From positions 1 through 38,311 of the forward strand of contig NZ_MDZA01000308.1 in NCBI RefSeq assembly GCF_001816125.1: DNA of 38,311 nt, in the 5' to 3' direction. Made by a program: the position numbers and the translations under genes. The notes below the pieces were generated by a model. That model was not told the DNA's origin. It was given only the letters and a program-made list of their open reading frames with translations, and searched no databases. Each line of letters begins with the position of its first letter. Position 1 is the first letter of the stretch. Below are positions 9,048 through 17,290 of this stretch, in pieces. The DNA is from Hymenobacter coccineus. GTDB lineage: Bacteria; Bacteroidota; Bacteroidia; Cytophagales; Hymenobacteraceae.

Positions 9048-9338
9048 TCAGCGCGGGAGCGGCGGCGAAGTGGCAGCCTGGGCCCCCGGCCCGGCCGGGC
9101 GGGCTGGGGCCCCGTCGCCGCTAAGGGCCAGCACCACCACGCCGAGCAGCACGGCGTAGGCGGGCCGGCGCAGCCAGGCGGGCAGCACCAAGGCCGCCGT
9201 GGGGGCCCCGGCGGTAAGCCGGGCCTGCACCCGCTGGTAGAAATACGGGCGGGGCTGGGCCGGGGGCTGGGCGCGCAGCTGGCGCAGCAGGTCGTCCCAA
9301 TCTTCGTCGGGAGCCGGGCGGGCGGGAATATCAGTCAT
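9048..9338 (-). CDS. small single-pass membrane protein next to an ECF sigma factor, possible anti-sigma
   Basis: 96 residues: an acidic N-terminus (PDEDWDDLLRQL), a PRPYFYQRVQARL segment, one hydrophobic segment at about residues 60-76 (AYAVLLGVVVLAL), then an Ala/Pro-rich tail. I do not recognise a named family. It starts 13 bp after the end of the sigma factor gene on the same strand, and a short cytoplasmic N-terminus plus one membrane helix fits the general plan of small anti-sigma factors. That role is inferred only from context and shape; no zinc-binding HxxxCxxC motif is present. Confidence 0.6.
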   Translation of the reverse strand: MTDIPARPAPDEDWDDLLRQLRAQPPAQPRPYFYQRVQARLTAGAPTAALVLPAWLRRPAYAVLLGVVVLALSGDGAPARPAGPGAQAATSPPLPR

Positions 9339-9351
9339 GGCAGACAGCGGG

Positions 9352-9899
9352 TTACAGGTATTGACGGAGGGTTTGACGGGCCCGGAACAGCAACGATTCC
9401 ACGGCGGGCACGCTGGTACCGAGCACGGCCGCGATTTCCGCGTAGCTCAGCTCCTGCTCGTGGCGCAGGGTGAAGGCCACTTGTTGGGCATCGGGCAGGC
9501 GGGCCACACGCGCCAGCAGCAGTTGCAGCTGCTGCTGGCCTTCAAGCAGGGCCAACGGGTGCGCGTGGTCGGGCGGCTCGAGCAGCCGGCGGGGCCCAGG
9601 CCCAGCAGGCTGGTTACGTAGGCCAGGCGCTTTTTAGCGCGGGCCCGCCGGCGGTTTTTCAGGGCCCGCGAGGTGGCCAGCCGGTACAACCAGGTGCTGA
9701 GGGCGGCCTCGCCCCGGAACCGGCCAATGGTTTGGTACACTTCTACAAATACCTCCTGGGCCACGTCCTCGGCTTCTTCCGGCGAGCGCAGCAGGGCCAG
9801 CGCCGTGCGGTATACGCGCCCCTGGTAGCGCGCCACCAGGGTGCGGAACGCGGCCTCGCTGCCCTGCTGCAACTGCACCACTAGCTCAGCATCGGCCAT
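9352..9899 (-). CDS. RNA polymerase sigma factor, ECF type, one apparent frameshift
   Basis: Region 2 is clear in the first part (FRTLVARYQGRVYRTALALL, EEAEDVAQEVFVEVYQ, STWLYRLATSRALKNRRR). Region 4 is clear in another frame (LPDAQQVAFTLRHEQELSYAEIAAVLGTSVPAVESLLFRARQTL). One base missing in the GGGGCCC tract at 9591-9597 joins them in frame, giving a protein of about 180 residues, the usual length for the family. Start chosen at ATG 9899 (MADAELVVQL), which begins just before region 2; longer readings use TTG or GTG. ECF sigma factors switch on a small regulon in response to an envelope or stress signal. The partner may be the small membrane protein downstream. Confidence 0.85.
9591..9597. 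other. apparent 1-base frame loss in GGGGCCC tract (ECF sigma gene)
   Basis: The plus strand reads GGGGCCC where GGGGCCCC would keep sigma regions 2 and 4 in one frame. The codon phase here differs from that at the other four sites. Confidence 0.75.
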
Positions 9900-10218
9900 T
9901 GGGGCCCTAGCCGGGGCGGCGGGGGGCGGGCCGAGGGCCTCAAGCAGCGGAGCGCGGTAATCCACGGAAATCAAGCCAAAACAGTTGATGAACCACCCAC
10001 CCGGCACCGGCCCGCGGCGCAGCAATTATGGTATTCGGCAGCTTGGGCCCCGCTTAGCCCAAGAACTTGCGCAGTGCACCGGCAATATTTCATAAGACAC
10101 TGGCTGGCAGCAGTTTTTTTTCAAACACCTCTGCCAGCACAGGCCACCCGGCGGTAAGCAGCGCGAACTGCGCAACTCACGCCACTCACCGCCGCCACCC
10201 GGCCAAAGGCTGGGGCCC
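9900..10218. other. 319-bp gap between the ECF sigma gene and nadE
   Basis: No convincing ORF. A weak hairpin (GCTGGCAG at about 10109-10116 with CTGCCAGC at about 10131-10138) flanks a run of eight T. It might end nadE transcription, but the run lies inside the loop, so the case is poor. No clear promoter box for the sigma gene was found. Confidence 0.4.
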
Positions 10219-12146
10219 CTACAGCGCCGCCAGCTCGGCCGCGAAACCGCCGCTGAGGATGGGGAAGCGCAGCCACGAGCGCGGGTCCACGTTGTAGTCG
10301 TCAAGGTGGAAGCTCGGGGCGTACCGCTCACGCTTCCACTGGTTGCGGCTCCAGAGGGTGTAGAAGCGGCGCACGTAGGTGCGCAGCTGCTCGGCATCGG
10401 CGCCGGGGGTTTCGGCCACCAGCTGGGCCAGCACCGCGGCGGGCGCCAGGCGCTCGTAGAAGGCGAGGCGCTCGATGCGGTTGAGCAGCGGGTAAGGCAT
10501 CAGGTCGCGCTCGTCGGTTTGCTTGTCGGCCAGCGGGCGCAGCTCGGCGGTGGGCTGGAGGGCGTTCACGTGGCGCAGGGCCCCGTAGCCCAGCTCGGTT
10601 TCGGCCCAGCGCAACCACTGCTTCACGAAGGCCTTGTCAACGCCCGCAATGGGCGAGATGCTGCCAGCCGTGTCGCCATCCATGGTGCAGTAGCCCACGC
10701 TGGCCTCCGAACGGTTGGAAGTGGTGAGCAGCAGGCAGTTCTGCACGTTGGCCAGCAGCCAGATGCCCGGGGCCCGCACCCGCGCCTGGATGTTTTGCAG
10801 GGCCAGATCGTCGGTATCCCAGGCCAACTCGCGGCCCAGGGCCCCCGCTATTTTGCCCACGTAGCCGGCCACCTCGTCGTCGATGGTCCAGTTAAAAAAC
10901 CGGGCCCCCAGGCTATCCGCCAGCTCCTGGGCCGACTCAAACGTATCATCGGAAGAATTAACCGTACCCTGGTAGGCACAGGTCAGCAGGGCGTTAACGA
11001 GCTGCTGGTTGTCGGTCAGCGCCGGGGCCCCGGGCGCTTCTTTGGTAGCCGGCGTGTCTTGCAGCGTCTGGGCGGCCGCCCGCCGGCCCCCTGCTGCACC
11101 GCCACCGGGGCCCCATCGAAGCAACCGCTACGCCGCTTGAACTCCGCCAGCCCCAACTCTTCCACGCCCAGGCGCACCATCTCGGCCACCCCCACGGCGC
11201 AGAAGCACGAGTCGGCCCCGCCGCTCAGGCTCAGCACGAAGCCGCGGCTGCGGGCCTTGCGCAGGTAGTCAAACAGGGCCAGGCTCATGGCTTGGTTCAG
11301 CTCCTGGTACTCGTCGGGGGCGGGCAGCGGCACGATTTCCGCGGCCGGGGCCAAGTCGTGGCCAAAGTCAACGTCCACCCACTCCAGGTCCACTTCCTTG
11401 AAGCTCAGCAGCTGATTGCGCCGGAGCAAGTGGCCGTTGCGGGCCACCAATATTTCACCGTCGTAGATGATGCGCCCCGCCTCGTTGCCCAGCAGGTTGG
11501 CGTAGAGGTAGGTGCAATGGAAAGTGCGCGAGGCCTTCAGCACCAGTTGGTAGCGCAAGTCCGTCTTGCTCATGGCGAAGTGGCTGGCCGACGGGTTCAC
11601 AATCAGGTCCACTTTGCCGCGCAGCCGGCAGGCGGGCCGTACGTCGTCGGCCCGCCAAGCATCCTCGCAAATCTCGAAGCCGAACCGCACCCCGCGGTGC
11701 TCAAAGGTGAGGTCGCCCAGCGGCCAGGTTTCGGCCCCCAGCGTCACCGTCGTTTCCTCGCCCGCGGGCCAGGCCACAAAAAAGCGCGGCTCGTAGTGCA
11801 CCCCGTCGTTGGCCAAGAACTGCTTGGCCGCGAAGCCCAGCACCTGGCCGTCGCGCAGCACCGCCGCCGTGTTGTAGGTGCGGTGGTTTAGCCGCACGGG
11901 CAGGCCCACGCACACGCAAATTCCGTCCGTCCAAAGCCGGATGTCCTGCAAGCGCGCCAGGGCCTCGGCCGGCAGCCAGTCGCTCAGAAACAAGTCCTCG
12001 CAGCCGTAGCCCGTCAGGCACAGCTCGGGCAGGCACAGCAGCTCCACGCCCGCCGCCTTGGCCTGCTCGATGGCCGCGCGGATGGTGCGCAAATTATTTT
12101 CCCAGTCGAACGGGATTTGGTTGAGGGCAGCGCCGGCGATACGCAT
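10219..12146 (-). CDS. nadE: glutamine-dependent NAD(+) synthetase NadE, one apparent frameshift
   Basis: It makes NAD+ from nicotinate adenine dinucleotide, ATP and glutamine. The N-terminal nitrilase-type amidase shows its triad in LLCLPELCLTG (Glu), AAKQFLANDG (Lys) and FEICEDAW (Cys). The C-terminal synthetase has the PP-loop SLSGGADSCFCAV, then TTSNRSEASVGYCTMDGD and the family end WKRERYAPSFHLDDYNVDPRSWLRFPILSGGF. The two halves are in different frames; one added base in GGGGCCCC at 11107-11114 joins them as about 640 residues, the normal length. I start at ATG 12146 (MRIAGAALNQIPFDWE), which fits the family; the 10 residues upstream would be translated repeat DNA. An essential gene broken like this suggests a sequence error. 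Confidence 0.93.
11107..11114. other. apparent 1-base frame loss in GGGGCCCC tract (nadE)
   Basis: The minus strand reads GAT-GGG-GCC-CCG. One more C gives GAT-GGG-GCC-CC(C)-GGT and restores the synthetase frame through QTLQDTPATKE. A nearby GGGGGCC run is an alternative site for the same loss. Confidence 0.75.
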
Positions 12147-12150
12147 GGTA

Positions 12151-12184
12151 TTCAGTGAACAGTTGGCAGTGAGCAATTAACAAA
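12151..12184. repeat. partial repeat, family F (AACTG/CAGT-rich)
   Basis: The stretch CAGTGAACAGTTGGCAGTG, followed by AGCAATTAAC, resembles in inverted sense the CAGTTAGCAGT / CACTGCTAACTG units at 30386-30489. It lies directly upstream of the nadE start. Confidence 0.5.
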
Positions 12185-12214
12185 CAGCGGGTAGAAACGG
12201 CTCAGCTCATTTGC

Positions 12215-12321
12215 GCTGGTGGCCGTGGTGTACCACCAAGCTGTGCTTGGTCTCGCGTATGCTGCCCTGGGGCCCTGGGGCAAGACCAAGCACAGCTTGG
12301 TGGTACACCACGGCCACCAGC
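12215..12321. repeat. inverted repeat element, family B copy 1 (perfect 39-nt arms)
   Basis: Arms at 12215-12253 and 12283-12321 pair 39 of 39. Each arm contains the inner hairpin ACCAAGC-TGT-GCTTGGT. The 29-nt linker (TATGCTGCCCT, GGGGCCCTGGGGCA) is nearly the same as in copy 2 at 27826-27912. The element ends one base before the TAA stop of rnc (12322-12324). Confidence 0.95.
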
Positions 12322-13047
12322 TTACGCCACGCCCAGCGCCGCCAGGGCCCGCTCGGCGGCCAGCTGCTCCGCCTGCTTCTTGCTGAGGCCCATGCCGGTG
12401 GCCACTACCTCGTCGTCGAGCAGCACCGTGGCGGTGAACTCCATCGTGCCGCCCGGCCGGGCCTCGCCGCTGAGGTCGTAGCGCAGGTTTTTGCCCTGGC
12501 GCTGGGCCCACTCCACCAGCTTACTCTTGAAATTGGCCGTGGTGGTGGTGAGCGTGTGCACGTCCACGAAGCCCTTCACGAGGCGGGTGAGGATGAACTT
12601 ACGGGCCGATTTGTAGCCCAAATCCAGGTACACGGCCCCCACCAAAGCCTCCAGCGCGTTGCCGTTCACAGAGCGCGAGCGGGCCCCGCGGCCGCTGGCC
12701 GCATCGAGCTGCACCAGCTTGTCAAGTCCCAGCTTTAAGGCAATGCCATTGAGGCTCTCGCGGTTGACGATGCGCGAGCGCACCTCCGTCAGGAAACCCT
12801 CCTGCTCGTAAGGGTACTTTTGAAACAGGTACTCGGCCACCACAGCCCCCAGAATGGCGTCGCCCAGAAACTCCAGCCGCTCGTTGGTCTGCTGGCGGTT
12901 TTTCTCGGGCAGCGCCCGCACCGACGAGGAGTGCGTGAACGCCAGCCGGTACAGCTGAGCATTGCCGGGGGCCTGGCCGGTAACCGTGCCTACGGCCTTG
13001 CGGAAGGCCTTGTCGGTGCCAAGCAACCGCGAAACGAAACCTATCAC
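12322..13047 (-). CDS. rnc: ribonuclease III
   Basis: 241 residues. It cuts double-stranded RNA in rRNA processing and mRNA turnover. The RNase III signature ERLEFLGDAILGAVVAEYLF and the second metal-binding motif NALEALVGAVYLDLG are intact, followed by a C-terminal dsRNA-binding domain (KSKLVEWAQRQGKNLRYD ... SKKQAEQLAAERALAALG). The start is a GTG at 13047 (MIGFVSRLLG) that lies inside the first arm of repeat element E. It follows fabF on the same strand, the usual acpP-fabF-rnc order of Bacteroidota. Confidence 0.97.
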   Translation of the reverse strand: MIGFVSRLLGTDKAFRKAVGTVTGQAPGNAQLYRLAFTHSSSVRALPEKNRQQTNERLEFLGDAILGAVVAEYLFQKYPYEQEGFLTEVRSRIVNRESLNGIALKLGLDKLVQLDAASGRGARSRSVNGNALEALVGAVYLDLGYKSARKFILTRLVKGFVDVHTLTTTTANFKSKLVEWAQRQGKNLRYDLSGEARPGGTMEFTATVLLDDEVVATGMGLSKKQAEQLAAERALAALGVA

Positions 13048-13172
13048 TGATTTTAACTGATTAACCGTGATTTCGCTGATTTAAGTACTGATTGGTCGTG
13101 ATTAACCGTGACTTCGCTGATTCAATCGTTAATAATCAGCGAAATCACGGTTAATCAGTTAAAATCAGTGAT
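13043..13172. repeat. inverted repeat element, family E (perfect 39-nt arms) filling the fabF-rnc gap
   Basis: Arms at 13043-13081 and 13134-13172 pair 39 of 39. The centre holds a further partial direct copy (GTGATTAACCGTGACTTCGC at about 13098-13117, against ACTGATTAACCGTGATTTCG in arm 1). The element contains the rnc start codon at one end and the fabF stop codon (13165-13167) at the other, so the whole gap is repeat DNA. It is AT-rich compared with its neighbours. Confidence 0.95.
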
Positions 13173-14418
13173 CGAGCTTGCGGAAAATCACCGACGTGTT
13201 GTGGCCCCCGAAGCCGAAGGTGTTGCTCATGGCAATGTTCACCTCGCGGGCCTGGGCCACGTTGGGGGTGAAGTTCAGGGCCTGGTTGATTTCCGGGTCG
13301 GGCGTGTGCAGGTTGATGGTGGGCGGCACCAGGCTGTTTTGCATAGCAAAAATGCAGGCCACCGCCTCAATGCCGCCGGCCCCGCCCAGCAGGTGCCCGG
13401 TCATGCTTTTGGTCGAGGAGATGTTCAGCGCCGTGGCGTGGGCCCCAAATACGGTTTCGATGGCCTTGATTTCGGCCCCATCGCCGAGCGGCGTGCTCGT
13501 GCCGTGGGTGTTGATGTAGTCCACGTCCTCCGGCTTGATACCAGCGTCGCGCAAGGCGTTCTGCATCACCAGCACCACGCCCGAGCCCGAGGGGTCGGGG
13601 GCCGTGATGTGGTACGCATCCGACGACATGCCGCCACCGATAACTTCAGCGTACATCTTGGCGCCGCGGGCCTTGGCGTGCTCGTACTCTTCGAGCACCA
13701 GGGCCCCGGCGCCCTCGCCCAGCACGAAACCGTCGCGGTCCTTATCATAGGGCCGCGAGGCTGAGGCGGGGTCGTCGTTACGCTCGCTCATGGCTTTCAA
13801 CGCATTGAAGCCGCCCACGCCCGACTCGGTGATAGCGGCCTCGGAGCCGCCGGTCACGATGGCGTCGGCCAGACCCAGGCGGATGTTGTTAAAGGCCGCA
13901 ATCAGCGCGTCGTTGGAGGAGGCACAGGCCGAGGTGGTGACGAAGTTGGGGCCCCGGAAGCCGTTCTTGATGGAGATGTTGCCCGACGAGGAGTCGGCAA
14001 TCATGCGCGGGATGAAGAAGGGCGAGTAGCGCGGCGTGCCGTCGCCGCGCTCAAACTGGAAGCACTCCTCTTGCAGCGAGCGCAGCCCGCCTATGCCCGA
14101 GCCCCAGATTACGCCCACGCGGTCCTTGTCCACACCTTCCAGCAGACCAGCGTCGGCAATGGCTTCGTCGGCCGCAATGACGGCGAACTGCGTGAAGAGG
14201 TCCATTTTGCGGCCCTCTTTGCGGTCGAAGTACGTATCGGGGTTGTAGTCCTTCACCTCGCAGGCGAAGCGGGTTTTGAACTTGGCAGCGGGGAAGCGGG
14301 TGATGGGGGCGGCGCCGCTCACACCGTTTTTCAGGCCCTCCCAGTACGCTGGGACGGTGCTGCCAATCGGCGTGATGGCCCCGAGGCCGGTAACGACAAC
14401 GCGTCGGATAGACGACAT
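13165..14418 (-). CDS. fabF: beta-ketoacyl-ACP synthase II FabF
   Basis: 417 residues from the ATG at 14418 (MSSIRRVVVTGLGAITPIG); a longer reading to 14493 adds unlikely basic residues. It elongates acyl-ACP with malonyl-ACP in fatty acid synthesis. Catalytic residues are visible: Cys in VTTSACASSNDA, His in NTHGTSTPLGD, and Lys/His in SSTKSMTGHLLGGAGG. The C-terminus FGFGGHNTSVIFRK is typical. It lies downstream of acpP, with a strong hairpin between them, and upstream of rnc. Confidence 0.98.
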   Translation of the reverse strand: MSSIRRVVVTGLGAITPIGSTVPAYWEGLKNGVSGAAPITRFPAAKFKTRFACEVKDYNPDTYFDRKEGRKMDLFTQFAVIAADEAIADAGLLEGVDKDRVGVIWGSGIGGLRSLQEECFQFERGDGTPRYSPFFIPRMIADSSSGNISIKNGFRGPNFVTTSACASSNDALIAAFNNIRLGLADAIVTGGSEAAITESGVGGFNALKAMSERNDDPASASRPYDKDRDGFVLGEGAGALVLEEYEHAKARGAKMYAEVIGGGMSSDAYHITAPDPSGSGVVLVMQNALRDAGIKPEDVDYINTHGTSTPLGDGAEIKAIETVFGAHATALNISSTKSMTGHLLGGAGGIEAVACIFAMQNSLVPPTINLHTPDPEINQALNFTPNVAQAREVNIAMSNTFGFGGHNTSVIFRKLDH

Positions 14419-14465
14419 AAGCAAGCGCCAACGGCGCAAAAAATGGGGCAGACTAAAACCACGAA

Positions 14466-14490
14466 ACCGGCCGGCGGCGAGCCGGCCGGT
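14466..14490. terminator. hairpin in the acpP-fabF gap (attenuator or partial terminator)
   Basis: ACCGGCCGGC and GCCGGCCGGT pair over 10 bp around a 5-nt loop. On the minus strand it is followed by TTCGTGGTTTT. It could lower fabF expression relative to acpP, which cells need in large excess. Confidence 0.55.
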
Positions 14491-14514
14491 CATGGCAACT
14501 ATAAGGCGTAGAGA

Positions 14515-14751
14515 CTACTTGGCGTGCTCTTCGAGGTAGCTAACAGCCTGGCCCACGGTCTGAATGTTCTCGGCCTGGTCGTCGGGGATGCTCACGTTGA
14601 ACTCCTTTTCGAATTCCATAATCAGCTCCACGGTGTCGAGCGAATCGGCGCCCAGGTCGTTGGTGAAGCTGGCTTCCGGGGTCACTTCCGAGGCTTCCAC
14701 GCCCAGTTTATCAATAATGATGGCTTTTACTTTTTCTGCGATTTCAGACAT
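14515..14751 (-). CDS. acpP: acyl carrier protein
   Basis: 78 acidic residues with the phosphopantetheine attachment Ser in [18 protein letters not shown]. It carries acyl chains during fatty acid synthesis. Length and sequence are typical. It is the first gene of acpP-fabF-rnc, reading on the minus strand, and is divergent from the IPExxxVDY gene. Confidence 0.98.
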   Translation of the reverse strand: MSEIAEKVKAIIIDKLGVEASEVTPEASFTNDLGADSLDTVELIMEFEKEFNVSIPDDQAENIQTVGQAVSYLEEHAK

Positions 14752-14780
14752 TTCCGTGGGGTTTAAAAAGGATTACGGCG

Positions 14781-14807
14781 CAAAGTAACGAGAGATTTTC
14801 TAACCAA
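14781..14807 (-). promoter_or_regulatory. probable acpP promoter
   Basis: On the minus strand a TTG (14805-14807) precedes TTACTTTG (14781-14788) with 16 nt between. The -7 box is one base off the TAnnTTTG consensus. It ends 30 nt before the acpP start codon. Confidence 0.45.
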
Positions 14808-14859
14808 GCCCGGTATTGGGGCCCAAAACTGGGGTGTAAGATTGTGGCCGGGGCCCGTG

Positions 14860-14887
14860 TTTGGGGCCCCAAACGCCCGTAGCTTTG
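14860..14887 (+). promoter_or_regulatory. probable promoter of the IPExxxVDY gene
   Basis: TTTG at 14860-14863 and an exact -7 box TAGCTTTG at 14880-14887, 16 nt apart. This places the transcript start near 14894 and favours the GTG start at 14922 over the one at 14901. Confidence 0.55.
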
Positions 14888-14921
14888 CCCCGGCTGCCCA
14901 GTGCGGCGGCCGCCCGCTGCC

Positions 14922-15353
14922 GTGACGAAGACTTTTACCCTGGACGTGGAGCTGGCCTGCGATTTCGACCTGTTCGGGCTCGTGTCCAGCGCCCGCGACT
15001 ACTCGCTGGCCTGGGCCCTCAACCAGGCCCTGCGCCTGCGCTTGCGCCGGCAACCCGACCTGCTGCTGCCGCTGCCCGGGCGCGAGCATCTTGTGTTCAG
15101 CCACTACTTGTACGCCACGGAGGTGCTTACGCTGCGCTTGTTCCGCAACCGGGCCCTGGTACCTTCGGCTTTTCCGAAGCCCTTCCTGGCCCCCGACGTG
15201 AAGGAGTACGATTATTTGCTGGCCATAACGAACGGCAGCGAGGAGCTGGCCGGCGCGGCCCTGGTGGCCCGCCTCACCGCCTTGGCTGCGGTGCAGTACG
15301 CTACCCAGTTCGACCCCAATACGCTTAAGTACAAAGAAAACTTGATTTTGTAG
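14922..15353 (+). CDS. IPExxxVDY family protein
   Basis: 143 residues from GTG 14922 (TKTFTLDVELACDFDLFGLVSS). The family is restricted to Bacteroidota and usually lies just before pyk, as here. Its name motif is represented by a variant (FLAPDVKEYDYLLAITN). No function is established. The protein is soluble, with alternating Asp/Leu/Arg-rich segments and no signal peptide. An upstream GTG at 14901 is in frame but would leave almost no leader after the predicted promoter. The gene ends 68 bp before pyk and may share its transcript. Confidence 0.8.
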   Translation: MTKTFTLDVELACDFDLFGLVSSARDYSLAWALNQALRLRLRRQPDLLLPLPGREHLVFSHYLYATEVLTLRLFRNRALVPSAFPKPFLAPDVKEYDYLLAITNGSEELAGAALVARLTALAAVQYATQFDPNTLKYKENLIL

Positions 15354-15421
15354 GGCCCCGGTAACCGGCACCGGCCGGTTCCTTTTCCTTAAACTTGCAG
15401 CCCGAACCCTTCTCCCCTTCA

Positions 15422-16861
15422 ATGGAAAACCGCCCCAGCTTTAATAAAACCAAAATCGTGGCCACCGTGGGCCCCGCGTCCAACACCTACGAGCGCCTCG
15501 GCACCCTCATCCGCGAGGGCGTGGACGTGTTCCGGCTCAACTTCTCGCACGGCAAGCACGAGGAGCACCTGGAGGTCATTAACCTAGTACGCCGCCTCAA
15601 CAAGGACCTGCGCACCAACGTGGGCCTGCTCCAGGATTTGCAGGGCCCCAAGATTCGCCTGGGCGACGTGGAAGGCGGCGGTGTGGAAATCACGCGCGGC
15701 GATAAAATCAAGCTCGTGTGCGGCGAAAAGGAGGTTAGCACGGCTACCCGCCTGAGCACGATTTACCTGGGCCTGGCCCGCGACGTGAAGCCCGGCGACG
15801 CCATTCTCATCGACGATGGCAAGATTGAGCTGAAGGTGCTGGCCACCGACCGCGAGTCGGAAGTGGACGTGGAGGTGATTTACGGCGGCCTGGTGAAGCC
15901 CCGCAAGGGCATCAACCTGCCCGACTCGAAGGTGTCGGCCCCGAGCATGACGGAGAAGGACATCGAGGACCTCAAGTTTGGCCTGGCCAACGATGTGGAC
16001 TGGATTGCGCTGAGCTTTGCGCGCCGCGCCGAGGACATTCGCTTCATCAAGCAGCTGATTGCCGAAGCGGGCAAGGACACCCGCGTGGTGGCCAAAATTG
16101 AGACGCCCGAGGGCCTGGAGAACCTCGACGAAATCATCGCCATCACCGATGCTGTAATGGTGGCCCGCGGCGACCTCGGCGTGGAGGTGAAGATGGAGGA
16201 GGTACCGATGGCCCAGAAGATGATCATCGCCAAGTGCAACGCGGCCGGCAAGCCCGTCATCGTGGCCACCCAGATGATGGAGTCGATGATCACGGCCCCC
16301 CGCCCCACCCGCGCCGAAACCAGCGACGTGGCCAACGCCGTGCTCGACGGGGCCGACGCCGTGATGCTCTCGGCCGAAACCGCCGTGGGGGCCTACCCCG
16401 CCGAGGTTATCCGCTCGATGGTGGGCACCATCATGAGCGTGGAAACCCAGAGCCCGCGCCTGTTCTACCGCTGGCACACCATCGAGCCGGCCAGCACGTC
16501 GTTCATCGCCAACAGCATCTTGTCGGCGGCTTGCCACCTAGCCAAAAACACAGACGCTAAGGCCATCACTGGCCTCACTAACAACGGCTACACGGCCTTC
16601 CAGATTGCCAAGTACCGCCCCAAGGCCAGCATCTTCATCTTCACCGGCAACCGCTCGCTGCTCACGGCCCTGAGCCTCGTTTGGGGCGTGCGCGGCTTCT
16701 ATTACGACCGCTACATCAGCACGGACAGCACCGTAGCTGACATCCGCTCGGTGCTCACCACCACCGGCCACCTCGCCACCGGCGACGTGTTCATCACCAC
16801 CGGCTCGATGCCGATGCAGGAGAAAGGCAAGGCCAACATGGTAAAAGTTACCGTGGCCTAA
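15422..16861 (+). CDS. pyk: pyruvate kinase
   Basis: 479 residues from ATG 15422 (MENRPSFNKTKIVATVGPAS). It converts phosphoenolpyruvate and ADP to pyruvate and ATP, the last step of glycolysis. Substrate-binding and metal motifs are present: RLNFSHGKHEEH, the ARGDLGVEV loop, and VATQMMESMI. The small B domain (about residues 75-170) and the C-terminal regulatory domain (TGLTNNGYTAFQIAKYRPKA) are complete. A hairpin terminator follows at 16906-16942. Confidence 0.98.
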   Translation: MENRPSFNKTKIVATVGPASNTYERLGTLIREGVDVFRLNFSHGKHEEHLEVINLVRRLNKDLRTNVGLLQDLQGPKIRLGDVEGGGVEITRGDKIKLVCGEKEVSTATRLSTIYLGLARDVKPGDAILIDDGKIELKVLATDRESEVDVEVIYGGLVKPRKGINLPDSKVSAPSMTEKDIEDLKFGLANDVDWIALSFARRAEDIRFIKQLIAEAGKDTRVVAKIETPEGLENLDEIIAITDAVMVARGDLGVEVKMEEVPMAQKMIIAKCNAAGKPVIVATQMMESMITAPRPTRAETSDVANAVLDGADAVMLSAETAVGAYPAEVIRSMVGTIMSVETQSPRLFYRWHTIEPASTSFIANSILSAACHLAKNTDAKAITGLTNNGYTAFQIAKYRPKASIFIFTGNRSLLTALSLVWGVRGFYYDRYISTDSTVADIRSVLTTTGHLATGDVFITTGSMPMQEKGKANMVKVTVA

Positions 16862-16905
16862 GCCAACTGCTTCAGGGGCCACCCGCGGTCCGCTGTTGCC
16901 CCCAG

Positions 16906-16942
16906 AACGCTCCGGTTGCCAACGCGCAGCCGGGGCGTTTTT
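16906..16942 (+). terminator. pyk terminator
   Basis: AACGCTCCGG pairs with CCGGGGCGTT (one G-T pair), followed by a run of T: a normal intrinsic terminator 45 nt after the pyk stop. Confidence 0.8.
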
Positions 16943-17050
16943 GTTGGGGGCCCTATCGCTGGTTTTATTGGCTTTCCGGTACATGTGTTACGGCGCGAAT
17001 GCAGTTCGCGTCATTGCACAAGCGGAATGGAAGCGAGCACGACGGAACTA

Positions 17051-17128
17051 TCATCTGACGAAGGAAGCATCTTATCACTAGTCAGCGACCTATTCTAGCC
17101 TTATAAGATGCTTCCTTCGTCAGCATGA
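17051..17128. repeat. inverted repeat element, family D copy 1
   Basis: Arms at 17051-17075 and 17103-17128 pair over about 25 nt with one extra base (ATAAGATGCTTCCTTCGTCA on one side). ATGCT and AGCAT at the ends of each unit make the arms themselves foldable. The GATGCTTC core is shared with copy 2 at 33295-33383. Confidence 0.85.
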
Positions 17129-17200
17129 TAATGGCTGATAGAATACCCGTTGAGCATTCGCTTGATGTGGCATATTGCACCCCTAATGGGATAGACGCAC

Positions 17201-17236
17201 AAGAGGCCCCGTTTCCAGTTGGAAACGGGGCCTCTT
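17201..17236. terminator. strong hairpin downstream of rpsT
   Basis: AAGAGGCCCCGTTTCCA pairs perfectly with its complement (17 bp, 2-nt loop). It lies 55 nt beyond the rpsT stop on the minus strand. The U tract is poor, so the hairpin may mainly protect or end the transcript. Confidence 0.7.
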
Positions 17237-17290
17237 GGTATAGAGCGGAGGACCGAACCTTGGGGCGGCGCAGTTCGGCCCTCCTATTCG

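Larger units (their letters stand above)
16862..17290. other. 429-bp gap between pyk and rpsT
   Basis: It holds the pyk terminator (16906-16942), inverted repeat element D1 (17051-17128) and the rpsT-side terminator hairpin (17201-17236). Short ORFs here are not credible. The rest shows nothing recognisable. Confidence 0.7.

Noticed and set aside
13043..13172. CRISPR array because of repeated GATTAACCGTGA units
   Set aside because: Only two direct copies plus an inverted one, no regular spacers, and no cas genes; it is a nested inverted repeat.
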